A stretch of 64,000 bases of DNA. Origin: Ampelomyces quisqualis (taxonomy: Eukaryota; Ascomycota; Dothideomycetes; Pleosporales; Phaeosphaeriaceae). Position numbers and translations under genes: made by a program. Positions 31,322 to 45,300 of the stretch are shown here, in pieces (within the stretch, counting starts at the first letter, position 1; every line of letters starts with the position of its first letter). The notes beneath the pieces were generated by a model, which ran no database searches, was not told the origin of the DNA, and was given only the letters and a program-made list of their open reading frames with translations. The stretch lies in NCBI GenBank assembly GCA_018398575.1, contig JAGTXZ010000009.1, forward strand, positions 1,116,001 to 1,180,000, read 5' to 3'.

Positions 31322-33366
31322 AGTTTCCAGACAACCAGAATTAGGTAATATGGTGTGTGGTTGAACAGAAGGTGTTGAGGGTCGGAGTTGAAAGTTTGGT
31401 TGTGGGGAGGTCTTGTTTGAGAGTCGGCAAGGCTTGGCTGTAAACTTAGAGTACATGATTGCGGACAATAGAACAGAGAGCTATTGTGTAGAACTGCAAG
31501 TGAAAGACTCACGTGAGTGCGAGATCCTTTGGAGACCGCTTTCACGTGGCCAACACGATGCTCGATCAACGGTCACAATTCGAAAATGTTGTCTCACAAC
31601 AACGTGTATGCAAAAGCAGAGCAGTATTAAACCGTTGGATTGTAAGGGCCGACGTGCAGGCCGTCAAATAGTCTACGTACATTTCAGCGACTCATGTACA
31701 GTATGACACGTGAGACATTCACCACACCCATCCACTTTACCCAAACAGTGCTAGCGCCAACCTCTCGCTAAAGATGAGCCCCTGAGGCAGCAGTCATCGA
31801 CCGGAAAATACTACACTTCTTTCAAATCCGATGTCTGACCTAGAGAAGACCAGTCCGTTGTTGCGATCGCCCAGGGAACTAAGGAACGAAATATAGGCAT
31901 TTTTCCCTAACGACGATGCCACAAAAGGACGCGAGGATGGCACGTCTGACATCACTCCCCTGCTAGAAATGTTAGCATACAAAGCAAATCTACCGAGAAG
32001 TCCATATACTTTTTATACGATCGCTGAAACTCGTCGTCACGGAAGCACCACCACTCGAGTGGAAACATCACAGCCGTGGCTTTCACTTCGCTCGAACTCT
32101 TCTGCACATTCACTCCAGCACAAAAAAGCACGAGATGGGACAAATCAATGGTCAAGCGTGAGAAACCCCTTATCCTCAAGATACGCACCCTCTGATCAAC
32201 CATGCAAACAACATGGCGCCCAACACACCACGTCCCAGAAGTCTTGTCTCTCCTTCAACAGCAGTCACCAGCCACTCAAGCCAAAACGTCCTGACTCCTC
32301 CCAACCCCAAACCCAACCCCCACCTCCCTTCCCCACACCCTCTCCCTCCTCGGCCTACCCCACCTCGACACCGGCACTCCACGCCCCCTCAACACCGTCC
32401 TCCCAATAACAACCCCAGAGCGCAAAACAATCCCACACCCCGCGCAGCCACACCCAGCGCGCGCACTACAATCCCGCCGCGCGCACTGTGTGCAACCCGT
32501 ACAACGCCTACCTGCAGTGCGCGCACAGAGAACAGAACCATGCATGTGCAAAACCAGCGTGGCGAAATCGCTCTGGGAAAATCAGCAGGGACGTAGTGTC
32601 GTTTGTGGCTGACTCCCGAGAGACGAGTTTGGTGCGGGCGGGGGGGAATGGGGGGGGTGAATAGTGTTTGTGGGAATGGGGGTCTGAAATTTGGGAGGTG
32701 TGTCGTGTGAGGGAGGATAAGACGGTTGGATGTAAGTTGGGAAGGAGCAGAGGGGATGGAGGGTGAGTAGTCGCGGTTTTTGTTGGTTGAAGAAGAGGGC
32801 TAATGCTCAAGGTCAGGATTAGTTCGAGTCGTTGGTTTGAGGGATGTTAAGGCATTGTGGTTTAATGCAGGACAGGCTGAGGTCATGTAACAATTTGATC
32901 AGTGCCCGAATCCCTTCATGGATATGACATCTGATGAAGTCGTCATATCATCACTTGATCTTGCTCCTTACACAGTATCATCACGCATCAAGAAACATCT
33001 GAGCAAAAAGAAAGGCTCATTCTAATTAACCACTACTTTCAAAAGACCTTTCAATAAGCGATAAGCCTGCCCCTCTTGCAGCGTGCACACCGCCATGTCA
33101 AAGAGACAATGGGCCTGCACTCCCAATTGCCTCCATACATGCCGAATGTCGCACTGCACCTATCAAACTAGTCATACAAAGAAAAAAGCAAAGACTATTC
33201 CCTCCACTTCTCCCAATGCAGTGCGTCAATTTCGTACGCCTTGCCCGCCAGGTATATGTGCCTGTTACACTCCTCGAGCGCCTGCAATGCGTATGTGCGT
33301 GCTATCATAATCATGAAAAGATGTGAAGGTCGTGAATTTTTTTGCTATACAGTCTGGGCGGGTGAT
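31322..33366. other. 2 kb intergenic with a C-rich, possibly coding segment
   Basis: Most of this stretch shows nothing. Around 32202-32650 the plus strand is very C-rich, with long Pro-coding runs and overlapping open frames of up to 147 codons. One frame starting at 32202 (MQTTWRPTHHVPEVLSLLQQ) meets a stop after 30 codons and then continues open with SLLGLPHLDTGTPRPLNTVL. Another ends in a Cys-containing segment (VCNPYNAYLQCAHREQNHAC). I could not find a splice pattern that makes one protein, so no gene is called. Confidence 0.35.
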
Positions 33367-36300
33367 TTATGCAAAGCCGAAGTACTCGCCGCCTGCGGTC
33401 ATGGCGGTGTAGAGTGCTTTGCGAAGGTCTTCGTACGATTCGTACTCAGGCAAGTCGAGTTCTGTGGAATTGTTAGCACGAGTTTATGAGTAAAAGCGGT
33501 AAGAGAGGCTTACGATTGAAGCAAGTATGACTTGATGGCAAGCGATCCTTGCTGCCATAATCGCGATGAATGTTGAACTTCGAGAACCCGTTCATGCCTT
33601 CGAGCTCCTTGAAGCCGTTGAGTGGGACCTTGGAAGTACCAGTGACGAACTGCAGCAGTTTGGCCTGCTCTTCTTTCTCAAACGTGCGTACAGCACGCCA
33701 GAACCACTGGATCTGTGGCGAGGCGGCCGTGTAATTGTGGTACTCGGTGTTGTTCTTCCAGTCGTCGACATTGATGTCTGGTAGACCAGAGATAAGGAGC
33801 TCTAGCTCCTGCTCGCTGAAGATGGAAACGAGCTCCGATGGCACAATGTCGTGGAAGCCCTTGAGGAAGTTCTCGAGCTGTTCTTTCACAGAATTTGTAA
33901 GGCGATGCTCGGTGATGAGGCGAATGTACTCGTGCTTGTTGTCCTCAGTGACAGGAATGTCACGGCCGTTCTCTATTAGGTCAACCACCTGGATCTCGCC
34001 GAAAGCCTCCACTTCAACCGAAAATGTCTCGGTAATGATGTCCGTGATGTCGTTGTTGAGCATCCACTCAAGCGATTTGTAGTACTCGAGGTCAAGCGTC
34101 TCCATGTCTTTAAGATTTACTTGCTTGCCCATGATTTGCTTGTACACTGCACGACTGAAATGGCAATCAAGAACGCGGCCCTCATAGAGTGCCTTGCCGA
34201 TGATGCGCCCAATGAACTTGAAGAACATCAAGTGTTCTGGGTTGATGCTACTGAGTCGGTTGGGGTGGAATGTGGTGCGATCAGAGGCGACAGGTACGAA
34301 AAGAGCGTAATCTGCGTTGAACATCTGGCGCGATATGACCTGGAACCATTCGCGGGTGACACCGCCGGCATCGACGCCCTCCTCGCCATGGAAGCGGATA
34401 CTAAGCTTTCCAAACTTCATCTCGTCCGCAGATTTGAAATAGAGAGACTTGAACGAGTCTAGGAAGACCTGGTCTCGGCGAATAGCAAGTTGCAGGGGTG
34501 GATGTGGCTGACGATCTCCATTCCTGGAATGGAGTTTGCGGTTGAAGTAGTTGCGCTTGTTGTCAAATTCCAAGACTTTCGAGTTCTTGACTAGTAGAGA
34601 GAAAGTGCCGCTCATGAGCTTGGGGTTTTGGCGAACCAAATCGTTCAGGATCTTCCGGTGCTCCTCGGTGAAGTTGAAGAACAGGTTCTCCATTTTGTTC
34701 TCAGGGGGCGGACTCGATAGCGCAAACTCCTTCGGAACCATCTTCGAAATGGGGATCTCTTTGAGTGTAGTGTTCTTGCACACCACCATGAGGGACTCGA
34801 TTAAGGGAAGCAGAGTCGTGGCGATATTGAGCATGTTGCCACGCTGGCGGATGACGGTGAGACATTCGCTCAGCTTCTCCCATAAAGGCGCGAATGCGGC
34901 ATCCTCGTACAAAGAGAGCAGAATATCCTCTTTCTGAGCAGGCTCGAGAGCTTCCGCACTGATCTCTGGTTTGTCTTTGCTATCGCGCGAAGGATCAAAG
35001 AGATAGTCGAGCGCAGTCAGCGCTCTCAGCAGCTTCGTTTGATCTGAGCTAGCTGGCGAAAACTTGGCAAGAGCAATACCTTGAACATCGGTTGGAGATA
35101 CTGCTTTGGAAACTTGGCCGGTCAGACTGGTGAGATCATGGAGCGTTGATGTAGCCAGATCCTTGGCGATACCGAGCAGCTCCTGCCCAAAGATTTCTTT
35201 CGCTCCAGGTATTGGCGACAGATTGCTAATGACTGACAACGTCTCCTGGAAGACCTTGCTGTTACATTCACGAGCAGCAAGAATTTTGGCGACGAGACGC
35301 AAGTTGTTCTCTGGAATCTCGGGTGGCACGAGCTGACGATGCTTCTTCACCTTCTCGTCCTGGGCCTTCGGCTCAATTGGCTTGGACGCGCTGCCTGCTT
35401 GAGGGCTTGCCTCAGGTGCGAAAGTCATCGCGGTATCCTGCCCTTGGCCTTGAGCGCCCAATGCTGGCGCAGACTGCTCGACAATAGCCGTCAGATCCGC
35501 TGCGCGTGCAGGCTGCGTTGCGATTTTGGCCTTCTTCAATTCCTCTTCGGCTGCCTTCTCTTTGTCCTTTTTGAGCGCTTGCAAAGGAACAGTTATGGTA
35601 TGGAGCAGCGTGGTTAGTTGCTCCATGATCGAGGAACTCTCCACGATGAGCTTGCGATCGAGCAAGGTAAGTAGAGCGTTAATTGGGAAACGAGTTGCCT
35701 TGGTATCTTTGGCCTTTCCTTTGCGGTTACCGCGATTCTTGAAACCAACACCGGTCTCATGCTCTGTAAGGAAAAAGGCCCACACAGCGTGATTCTTTTC
35801 CGTAAGCTGAGTAAGGGTGTTTAGGCATTGCTGGACTACCATGAGTGGTGAGACGTCTGCATTGATTGACAATGCCCCGTTCTTTCGCGACATCTTAGGT
35901 GTCTTGTCTGCAGGTTGTTGAGGCTGCTTTGCACGAATAGACAGCTGCGCAAAACTTCGCTCCACAGCATTGACATCTGCACTACCGTCCTGCAGGATGG
36001 AAAGAAGAATACTGATGACTTCAGCGCGGTTTTGGCGGTTCTCACATACGTAGCGCAGTATGGAGCTAAGGCTGGTCTTTGCACTGCCTTGCTGCGGTAT
36101 GAACATGAGCCTCAAGAGAGTGGCAATACCTGCTTTGTCCAGCATCTGAATGCATGGACGGGACTTCTTCTTTTGCGATGGGTCGTCATGTTGACCACGT
36201 CGATCTCCGCGGCCGTATACGTACTCGTTGAACTGGTTTAGTCGACGGTCACCTCCATAAGCTCTAGCTTCGGCAGAGATCTCGGGCGGGAGCTGTCGTA

Positions 36301-39300
36301 AAGTGTCTTCGTCTGTGTCCATGAGAACTGCAGCTCGCAAGGTAGGATCAAGAGACGCAAGGAAGCTGGCAGTATCCATATCTTCGGCCTGAGGAGCAAC
36401 AGCGCCAGTCTGATTACGACGCCGATTCTCTTCACGTTCGCGACGGCGCCTCTCGGCCGCCTCTTGCTGGAGCAATTCTTCGCGGATCTCAGGTGGTAGT
36501 GCTGCCAAGAACTGCTCATCGATATCTGTGGGTTGATCTCCGGTTTGCGCAGCGGGTTCAGCTTGCTGTGGCTGGGCTTGTTGTTGTTGTGCCCTTTGTG
36601 CCCGCTCTTCCTGTCGGCGCTCAGCAACTTGCTGCATCAAGACTTCTTCTCGAAGCTCTTCGGGCAATGCGTCAAGATACTCGAGATCGATACCCAAATC
36701 AGTGATATCGTACTCGTGACCTCGTAGAGTTGCCATGATCCGTGGTCTAGTATCTTCTGCTGGGGGTGCTGCCTCGGTAGGCTGCTCGGACGCTTCTTCA
36801 GCTGCTTCAACGCCTTCCATCGCTTGTGCTTCTGTGGAGGGAGCAGGCTGATCGGTGATTGCAGGTTCTATATTTTGCTCATTGGCTCGAGTGGCTGCCT
36901 CGGCTGCTTCTCGCTCTTGTTTCTCGCGCGCCTCCTTTGCTTTAGCTTCACGTTCTTCGCGTTCCTGCTTTTCCTTGAGCTCCTGCTCTTCTTTTGCTTT
37001 GCGTGCGGCCTCAGCCTCACGCTCTTCATGTCGCTTCTTCGCTGCCTCTAATGCGGGCGGAACCATTATCTTCAGTATGCTGTTGACGACGCGCTGACTC
37101 TTCTCGATGGCGCCTGGGCCATACAATACCCGTGCTTCTTCCTGCCAACGCTGGCTGGTGCCAGCTTTACCGAACGCAATAGCCGAATGCGGATCTTCTC
37201 GAACAGAGCGCGAGAAGTGGCTCTCACGCATGCGATGGACATCGCGACGGAAAGCTGCATCGAATGGCAATGGTATGTTGTTGCCAATCTGAAAGCTGAT
37301 GGCACCACCGCCTTGATTAACTGCCCCCGATCCGGCTTGGCCCATGGCATTCAGCAAATTGCTGATGATTGACACAGAGCTATCCGCTTGGAGGATGCGG
37401 GGGCCGCGACCCTCTATGGCGTGAACCCAGTCGCTCATACCCTCATTTCGAACAACTGTCATGTTGTCGCTGCGGCCAGATGGACGACCGTCCCGCTGCA
37501 GAAGGGGATTGATGCCGTCGTCCGCGGCTCGAGGACCTGCACCCGGCCGATGAGATCGATAGGCAGGAACTAAGATGCGGTCACCTGGGCCAGCTGGGAA
37601 CATCCATGGGCTTAGACGATGAGGATGGCGGTGCGTTGGTGGTGCTGGATCATCCCAGGTGCCAGCCCAACCTCCTAGATCATGCATTTCCTCCTCCTCG
37701 TCTTCTAGGCCAGGATCGTAATGTATTTCGTCGTCATCGTAGTCCTCTTCGCCTTCATCTAGTTCAATAGTTAGTATGATCCAAGTGACGGTCTCTCGCA
37801 TGTACTTGCCTTCTTCGACCATGTCTTCGCCCAGGAAATCATCCATACCACCGCCAGCACCACTCTGACGAATCTGGTTCAGTAAATCCTGAGGCGAGTC
37901 AAGATGAACCAGGCTGAGGGCACCAGGAGGCATGTTGCCCTCTCCATTCATGCCGCCAAAGTCACCTACGTCGTCACTCCACTCGTCCTCAGGGTCCTCG
38001 CCTAGACTCGCGTTTTCGTCGTCGCCAGTGACTTCTTCGAGTGCTTCTAGAGCCTCCATAGCCTCGTCGTCGTCCATGTCGTCCATATCGTCATCATCAT
38101 CGTCGTCGTCGTCCATGCCATCATCGTCGTCGTCTTCATCATCTTCATCGTCTCCCTCATCATCCTCGGAATCGTCTTCGGAGCCCATGCCATCATGTTC
38201 ATCAGGTATTTCTATTTCGATCTCGACATCTCCAGGCAGGCCCTCTATCGGTCCCATATCGTGTAGATCTGCCTCCAACATATCTTCGTCTTCGGAGATT
38301 ACCTCATCGTTGTCACCAATGTCGGCTTCCTCATACTCCATATCGTCTGCATACGCATCGTCAAACATAATCTCCTCGCCATTCTCATCATCCTCGTCCG
38401 AGGACTCGGAATTATTGGGCAGTTCAAACATGCCCAGCGTCGAGTTCCGGAAAAGATCAGGTGTTTCTTCGCGCGTATTATCCACAAGGTCATCGTCTGA
38501 TGCTGTGGAAATCTCGTACTCGTCGGCGGAATCAGGTGCTGATGAGGTATCGTAGTGCATGCTCAAGTCCATGGCGACGTAGGTCAGCCACTTGAGCGGC
38601 TTCAGGATATATTTAACGACACGCTTGGCATTAGGGAAATTCAGGTCGATGTCTGAAATGGCGGTCGTGAGAATTGTGATGAAGTTCTTCTCATACATTA
38701 TTTTCGCCATCTGCTTTAGGTTCGGCGTGAGATCGGCATTCTGGGTCAGCATTTCTCCGTTGGAGCGCTGGGAAACCATGCGAGAAAAGATGTCGGATAT
38801 GTTCAACAGTCGCGAGTAGCGCATGTCGAGTGGTTCATCGGAAGCGTTGGCGTCTCTAAAGGCTTTCAAAGCGTGCTCAAGTACGAACTTGCGCACAAAC
38901 AGGAGATCTGGCTCTGTTTCGGCATATGGTGACTGCTGAGCGTCGCTCTTCGGTACGGCAAACTCTCCTGTTTTGTGACAAAGGGAGACGATGACATCGA
39001 TGGCACAGTTGGATGTTGCAAGTTTCTTTCTGAACAGAAGATCACCCTCATGATTGAGAGTACCAATCGGCACCAACGTGTTCAGAAGATAGTTCAACAC
39101 GCCAGACCGAGGTTTTGACGGAGTCGTAGTGTAAGGATCGGCTTTCCTAGAAAAGCTGATGAATTCAATCTTCGTACGATTGTAGCTCTGCAACAATTCT
39201 GCCAAACACTTGAGGAGGAAGCATCGGTAAATGTAGATCGGATGCGCATCAGCCTTAAAAACGGGCTTCTCCTGCTTGCTGGGCTCCGGCGCAGCAGCAG

Positions 39301-42300
39301 CATTTGGCACTGCAACATGACTTGCGGCTTCGCGAGCGCTTTGACCTCCTACCGGAGTATCCGCGGGCTTGGGTACTTCCGGCGTGTCTTCAATCTCCTT
39401 GTAGGCGAGAAGTTCACATAGGAGGTAATGGATCACGCCGTCCTTGTTCTCAGCGACAGGAACCTTCAAATCTGCGGTTTTTGTTCGTTCAAGAAGCGGC
39501 TGCTTGGGCTCGGTAGTCTCTTTTGGTCGATCCTCTTCGGCAGGAACATCTGTGGCTTCAGCTGCTGCTCCAGAAGCAGGCTCTGGCCCCGCGGATGATG
39601 GCTCTTCTCTCTTCAGGACGAGGGTCTGCGGCCGCTGGTTGGGATCGAAGCGCGCAAGCTGCAGTTTCTCATTCGTAACCTCCACAAAGATCTCTGGCGC
39701 GCGGATAGCATGAGCGTACATCTGGCGAGTGTATCCGGTCGTGTCTGTCTGCCTACGATCGCGCGACTCGAACATTTGCTGGATCTCAGTGCCCATTATT
39801 TGCCTGATCATGGCTTCGTCTTCTATCATGTGTCGCAGGACGATCATGAGAGCACTCCGCAAGCCCTCGTTCGTAACACCCGCGAGCTGCTTGATCATCA
39901 AGAAAAGTCGTTGAATGTGGCGTTTCTCAGAAAGACGCGCAGCAATCTTGCGTGTGCGAGTCAACATAACTAAAATGCGCGTCGCCGAGAGAGCCAGTGA
40001 CTCGTCCTTGCCAACACGTGGTAGCATCTCCATAATAGCATCGAACAACTGATTTTTCTCATCGATGTTTACGAGCGGGTCGGGCAACTCATCACGCGAA
40101 ATTTCTTCTGTAGAATCTGCCGTTGGTGGAGTCCACAGAATCAGCTGTGGAAGTTGATCTTCTGCAAGCAGACGTTCCATGATGAGCAGTATTTGACCAA
40201 TCCAAGGTGAGGACTCCTCGGTCGACTGATCTGGAAAGATCTTAACGAATCCGAGCAGCGTGACGAAGCTATCTCTTACTTGCCCGACCATAACATCATA
40301 GAAGTCTTTCTCTTGGAAAACGAGGGCCAGAAGATGCGCCGATGCAGCAATCTTCTTGCTTTGCGAGCGGAACTCATCCTCGTTCTGTAGAGAAATGAGC
40401 GACTGGACCAGCGTAGTTCCTATCTCTGTCCGCATGGAACCTGGCTCAGTAGCCTTTGTGACGGCTGCCGTTATGAGGTCTGCCAGCTCGAAGGTCACGT
40501 CATTATGGGAATTGAGAATGTCGAGAGATCGATCGACCAGATTCTGTCGAAGCAAAGAGCGTTCTTTGTCGAGATCGTCTAAAGCAATGACTGCTGCCTT
40601 ATTGCCAGCGCGCATCCTCCATTGGTAAGCCAGGGTATCGTGCGCAACAGGCAATGATACGTCTGTGCGACTGTCTGGGAGAGGTGTATCTGATGAAGGC
40701 AGCCCCGCGCCAACCTCTGCACTAACATCCTCCATCTCGACAGTCTGCGTGTCAGGGACTTCGGAACCTTCCTCATCTTGAGTATTGTCGCTGGAAGACA
40801 TGCTGACACTATCCGCGGGTTCAGGCACAACCACTTCCGCGCGGCTTGGTGAAGCAGATGGGGGACCTCGCGCCTCGATTTCGTAACGAGGGATGGGATT
40901 CCGCGAGGATTGCCGTCGTCCTTGATTTTCACAGTACTCACGTGCAACGTTGAAGTTATCGCAACACCGATATAGTGCCTCCTCAACGAGGCTCTCAGAA
41001 AAACCTAGATCCATCAAACGCCGCGGGTGCTCACCATTGCGTGGTGTCCACGGCTTGATGATAGGCTTGCTGCGTTTCGGAATCTTGTCCGCTGTCGCAT
41101 AGGCCCCGTGTTCACCGTCACAGTCCAAGACGGATTTGAGGATGTTGATAGAGGTCTTTACAATTGATGTAGTGGCTTTCTCAATGAGATTGGAGTTCCA
41201 AATTTTCTCGACAGGTTTAATGACTGCAAATCGCAGCTCCACAAGGAACTGTGCGGTCGAGAAATAGTCAGAGCGTTCTCGATCACGATCAGGTCGGGAT
41301 TGCATAGACGAAGTCTGTTGCGATTCGCCGATCACCTTGAAGTTGGTGATCTGCGAGTAGAATGCAAGAATGATCTTGATGCCTCCCAGGGACAAGTTGA
41401 GAAGTCGTTGAGACTCCTCCCCCGCTTCTTCACTCTCATTCGTGGTCACACCCAGTGCGGACTGGTAAAACTTATCCAGAATGTCAGCAAGGACCTCGAA
41501 GCCGCCCAAGTTCCGGAAAGACACTAGCAGGAGGGTCAATGCCTGTGGTCGATCCATGTTCGGATCGATCATGAGCTGTGACAAGGACGTGAGAATGACG
41601 ATCCAATAAGCGTAGCGATCTTCATCAATCCCAGATTCTTGTGATCCACGATACTGCAGCTGATCTATCACTGCATGCGTAAGTTGATCCGACACAATCG
41701 TGGCACACTGTTTCTGGTAAGGTTCCAGAGTTCGGCGGAACAAGAGAAGTTTTCCGAGTGACTGGCAGAAAGGCGCAATTTCTGTAGGAATCTTGCTCAA
41801 AAGATTCCGCAGAGTCTGTGTGTTTTTGAACTGTGCGCTGTCCTGGCTTAAGGTCACAGCTTGTGTAGCGGAGGTTTCCGCTGCTGTCGCATCACCACCA
41901 TTTGAAGGTTCAGACGCAGCCAGCCCGGTAGGACGGTCGCTGATGCCCATACGGAAGATAAGATCGGCTTCAACGTTGCCAAACCCAGAGCTCTTGACTC
42001 GTGTTTCTTTCTCCCATTCCGTTGGCATGTTCCTCTGCAACAGGAGCTCTTCCCACACGCAGCTGCGGTGTAGCTTTCCCAGACTGTCGACCAAATGTGC
42101 ATACATGTCGGCGAGGTTGACCTGACTGGACACGTTATGGGCTCCTCGGGCGCTATACATCTGACTCTGGAATGTCAGTGTCATGGCACCAATAAGAGTG
42201 AACGCAGACACGAGGGATTTGACGTATGCAGTGCCTTCGTGCAAGGCCTCGCTGTCTTGGGAAGATTTAGCGTTTGTAAAGGGCGCGAAGAAAGCCTGGT

Positions 42301-45300
42301 CGCCAGTGTGTTCAAGCATAGGCTCTAGGCGTTCCAAGGTTTGTTGGGTTCTCTTGATCAGTGACGGTACAGCAATATGCGGCTTTTGCTCTACCAGTAC
42401 CTGTACAACCCGACTAAACTCTTCCGTCATACTGCGACTCTCATTGGACCTCGGATCCAGACAGGCCAGACTCGAGATGTCCAGGATGGACTCTACGCCA
42501 GCAGCATCGATGTATGCCGCACATATAGCATGATTGGAGAAGAAGCCAGACAAGAATCGACACAAGACCCGGATGTACTGACCAGTCGTTGGTCCCTTGG
42601 CAATGTCTTCGGTCTCAGTCACCTCGTTAAATGAGACTTGCTCACTCGACGGTCCTGTTGCTCCTTGGTCGTCGGTATCTTGCATCACGACGTCGGTGCT
42701 TGTCGCTTGCGATATCCGACCTACTCGACGGTACATTGGTGGCCCAGAGAGAGATTGACGACCACCAGCAACAATAAGCTTTGCCTCCGCATCTTCCGTC
42801 CAAAGTTTGGCTCCGATGCCCTCCTTCTCGGCCTTTTCCGCACACAGATGCACGACTCGCGCAATCAATTCACTTAAGCATGATATAACGTTGGCTTTGA
42901 GTGGTGGATGGTGGCGGACAAGCTCATCGAAGTAGTTCCCAATCATAGTGGGCATTTCGGTATCCGCATCGAGTGCTTTGATATGAGCGGGGCTCTCGAA
43001 GATCTCGAAGAAGCGTTTGAGCGCAGTCGATGATCGAAACAGCTTCATGCCGGATTCAGCCAAGCAGATCGCGTCAAATGCCAGAGGTAAAGTTGATATG
43101 GCTTCAGCTACCGGAAGAATCCCCGCAGCGAGAGGCGTTCCTGGCTCTCGTGGTGGGTATGTTCGGTTACCATCGGTGTCAGAATCGTTTTCTTCGAAAG
43201 CATCTGGCGACTCCGCTGCAGGTTCGCCAGCCACGCTCTCTAAAAAGGCAGCACTGAGATTTGCTTCAGCGATGACTTGGTAGCTTGTTGGCTCGTTGTG
43301 AACGAAGCCCGTCAAGATGGTGACGGCTGTGCTCCAAACTGTCGATCCATAGATGCGGGCATTGGAGAGAACAGTGCGCAAGCCATTCAGTAGCTGAGCC
43401 GAGTCAATCAAAGTCCGCATGAGACGATCATTGTGGGTGCCTGAATGTGACATCATGTGATTCAGGAATTTGAAGAGCCATCGAAGAGTTTGTTGATGGT
43501 AGAAAGGCACTTGATAATCCGTCAATTGGGTTTTGTACTCTTGGGGTATGCCCTTGTCCTCTTCTGCGAGCTTCTTCGCGATGCCGACCTCATATTGCAT
43601 CATGTCGGCGATGATATCAAGACCTTTGGCGTTGACGAGGGCTTGGAAAGCGTCCCGCAGGTTGTATACAAATGTGTCGAGGAAGTTGAGGATTTTCGGA
43701 TGATTGCGCTCCGCCTTCTCCGTGCGAAGCTTGAGAGCTTCTACAAGAATCTCGAGTAAGCCTGCAGATACCATGCCTTCACCCGTCCGCTGTTGGGTGC
43801 CAGGCAAGGTGTTGAGCAGAGAGAACAGCGCATCACGCCACTGGTCTTCCTCAAGGTAATCGACAGAGTCATTCTCGGAACCGAGTCCAGCTACGAGCTT
43901 ACGCACCAGGTAGAATAGCACACCGTGGTTAACGTTGACACTAAGAGCTGTGCAGATGTCGGGCGCCTTGCCCTTGTGTTTCGCCAAAGCTTCTAATGCG
44001 TTGAGGACGAAGGTCTGCAGCTCGAGAGAAAGGCCACGGCCGCCGTTGCCGGGCGGATGCACCAACTCCGACAGTTGGTGTGCCAACTGGAGTCGACGAG
44101 GCTCATCGGAATCTTGCTGGCCAATTTTTGTGTGGAAGTCCTTCTCACCATACACATAGCCCGAATTGGACATGGCGAGCATGCGTAGTGCAATGGCATC
44201 GTCACGACCAGCATTGCCGCTGGCAAGCATCTTCGCAATACGTAGCTTATGGAAGAACTCATAATGGATACTGTCAGGAAGATCGGCAAGTCCCTGTTTG
44301 ATGAGCTCGTGTATATCACCGCTAGACACCTTGTCGGCAGACAGGTCGAAAGTCTTTGGGCCCGCAGCCTTGTTGCTTGGCTGGCCAGGTGTGAAGCCAG
44401 GAGTAATGGGGGACTCTACCGCAGGGGTGGCCGGAGCTTGTCGGGGCGTACGGTTCGGACCCATGCTTGAAGTCCTCCGCACCGGCGTCGGCGTTGTGGG
44501 AGTCTCGGCAGGTGCTGGCTTGGGGCCAGTGTCCTCAGAGGCTGAAGTAGGCTCGTAGTATGACAGAGTGACACCACCAAACTCCTGCTTCAGTGACGAG
44601 TCGGACAACGAGTACAGGCCCACCAAGTCGGAGCTACTGATCTTCTCAGCATCGCTTCTTCGATCAGCAGATGCCTTGTCCTTGCCCTTGCCTGATGGTG
44701 TGCCGAAGATTGGCGCCGCAGTGGTGGGGCCCTTTGAAAACGGGGCAGCGATTTTCTGAAGCTTCTCGAGGCTGATATTGTAGTGGCTAGTGAGGAGAGA
44801 GAGGTGGAGATGGGTCGATCCCAGTCGAGCACGCGCCGCGTTGAAACGCTGAGCCAAGCGGTGGCCTAGACGCAGCGTAGCCTTGAGCAGTGATGTGGAG
44901 GTGGAGTTGAGCAGCTTATCGAGACGCTCGCTGCTGGCATAGAGGCTGCGATTGCCGCAGTTCTCCAAGAGCACACGCGTGAAGTTGAGGATGTTTTCGA
45001 CCAGTTGCCTATCGCCATCCTGCGACACGTGCAGGGTGTCTAAGACGGCATCTGTGGTGGCTTGATCGGAGCTTGTGCTATCTTCCTCTGCGTCGCCCTT
45101 CAAGAGCAATCGGCGTTGAAACTGCTGCGTCTGTGGCCCGTCTGCCAGGCCGTATTCCTGGTTGAACAGCTCCAGTATGCGGTCGAAGCGGTTCAGCACG
45201 GGTATCCAGTGGTATGCGTCACCGCGGGGAAACGGCCAGTGCTTGGGAAATGAGTCGAGGTGAGAGGGAAGCTGGTAGAGCGGTATCGATTCGGTCGCTT

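Noticed and set aside
37932..38555. 207-codon Ser-rich plus-strand frame inside TOM1
   Set aside because: It is the reverse reading of the Asp/Glu tract (GAT/GAC read backwards gives Ser codons), a simple shadow.
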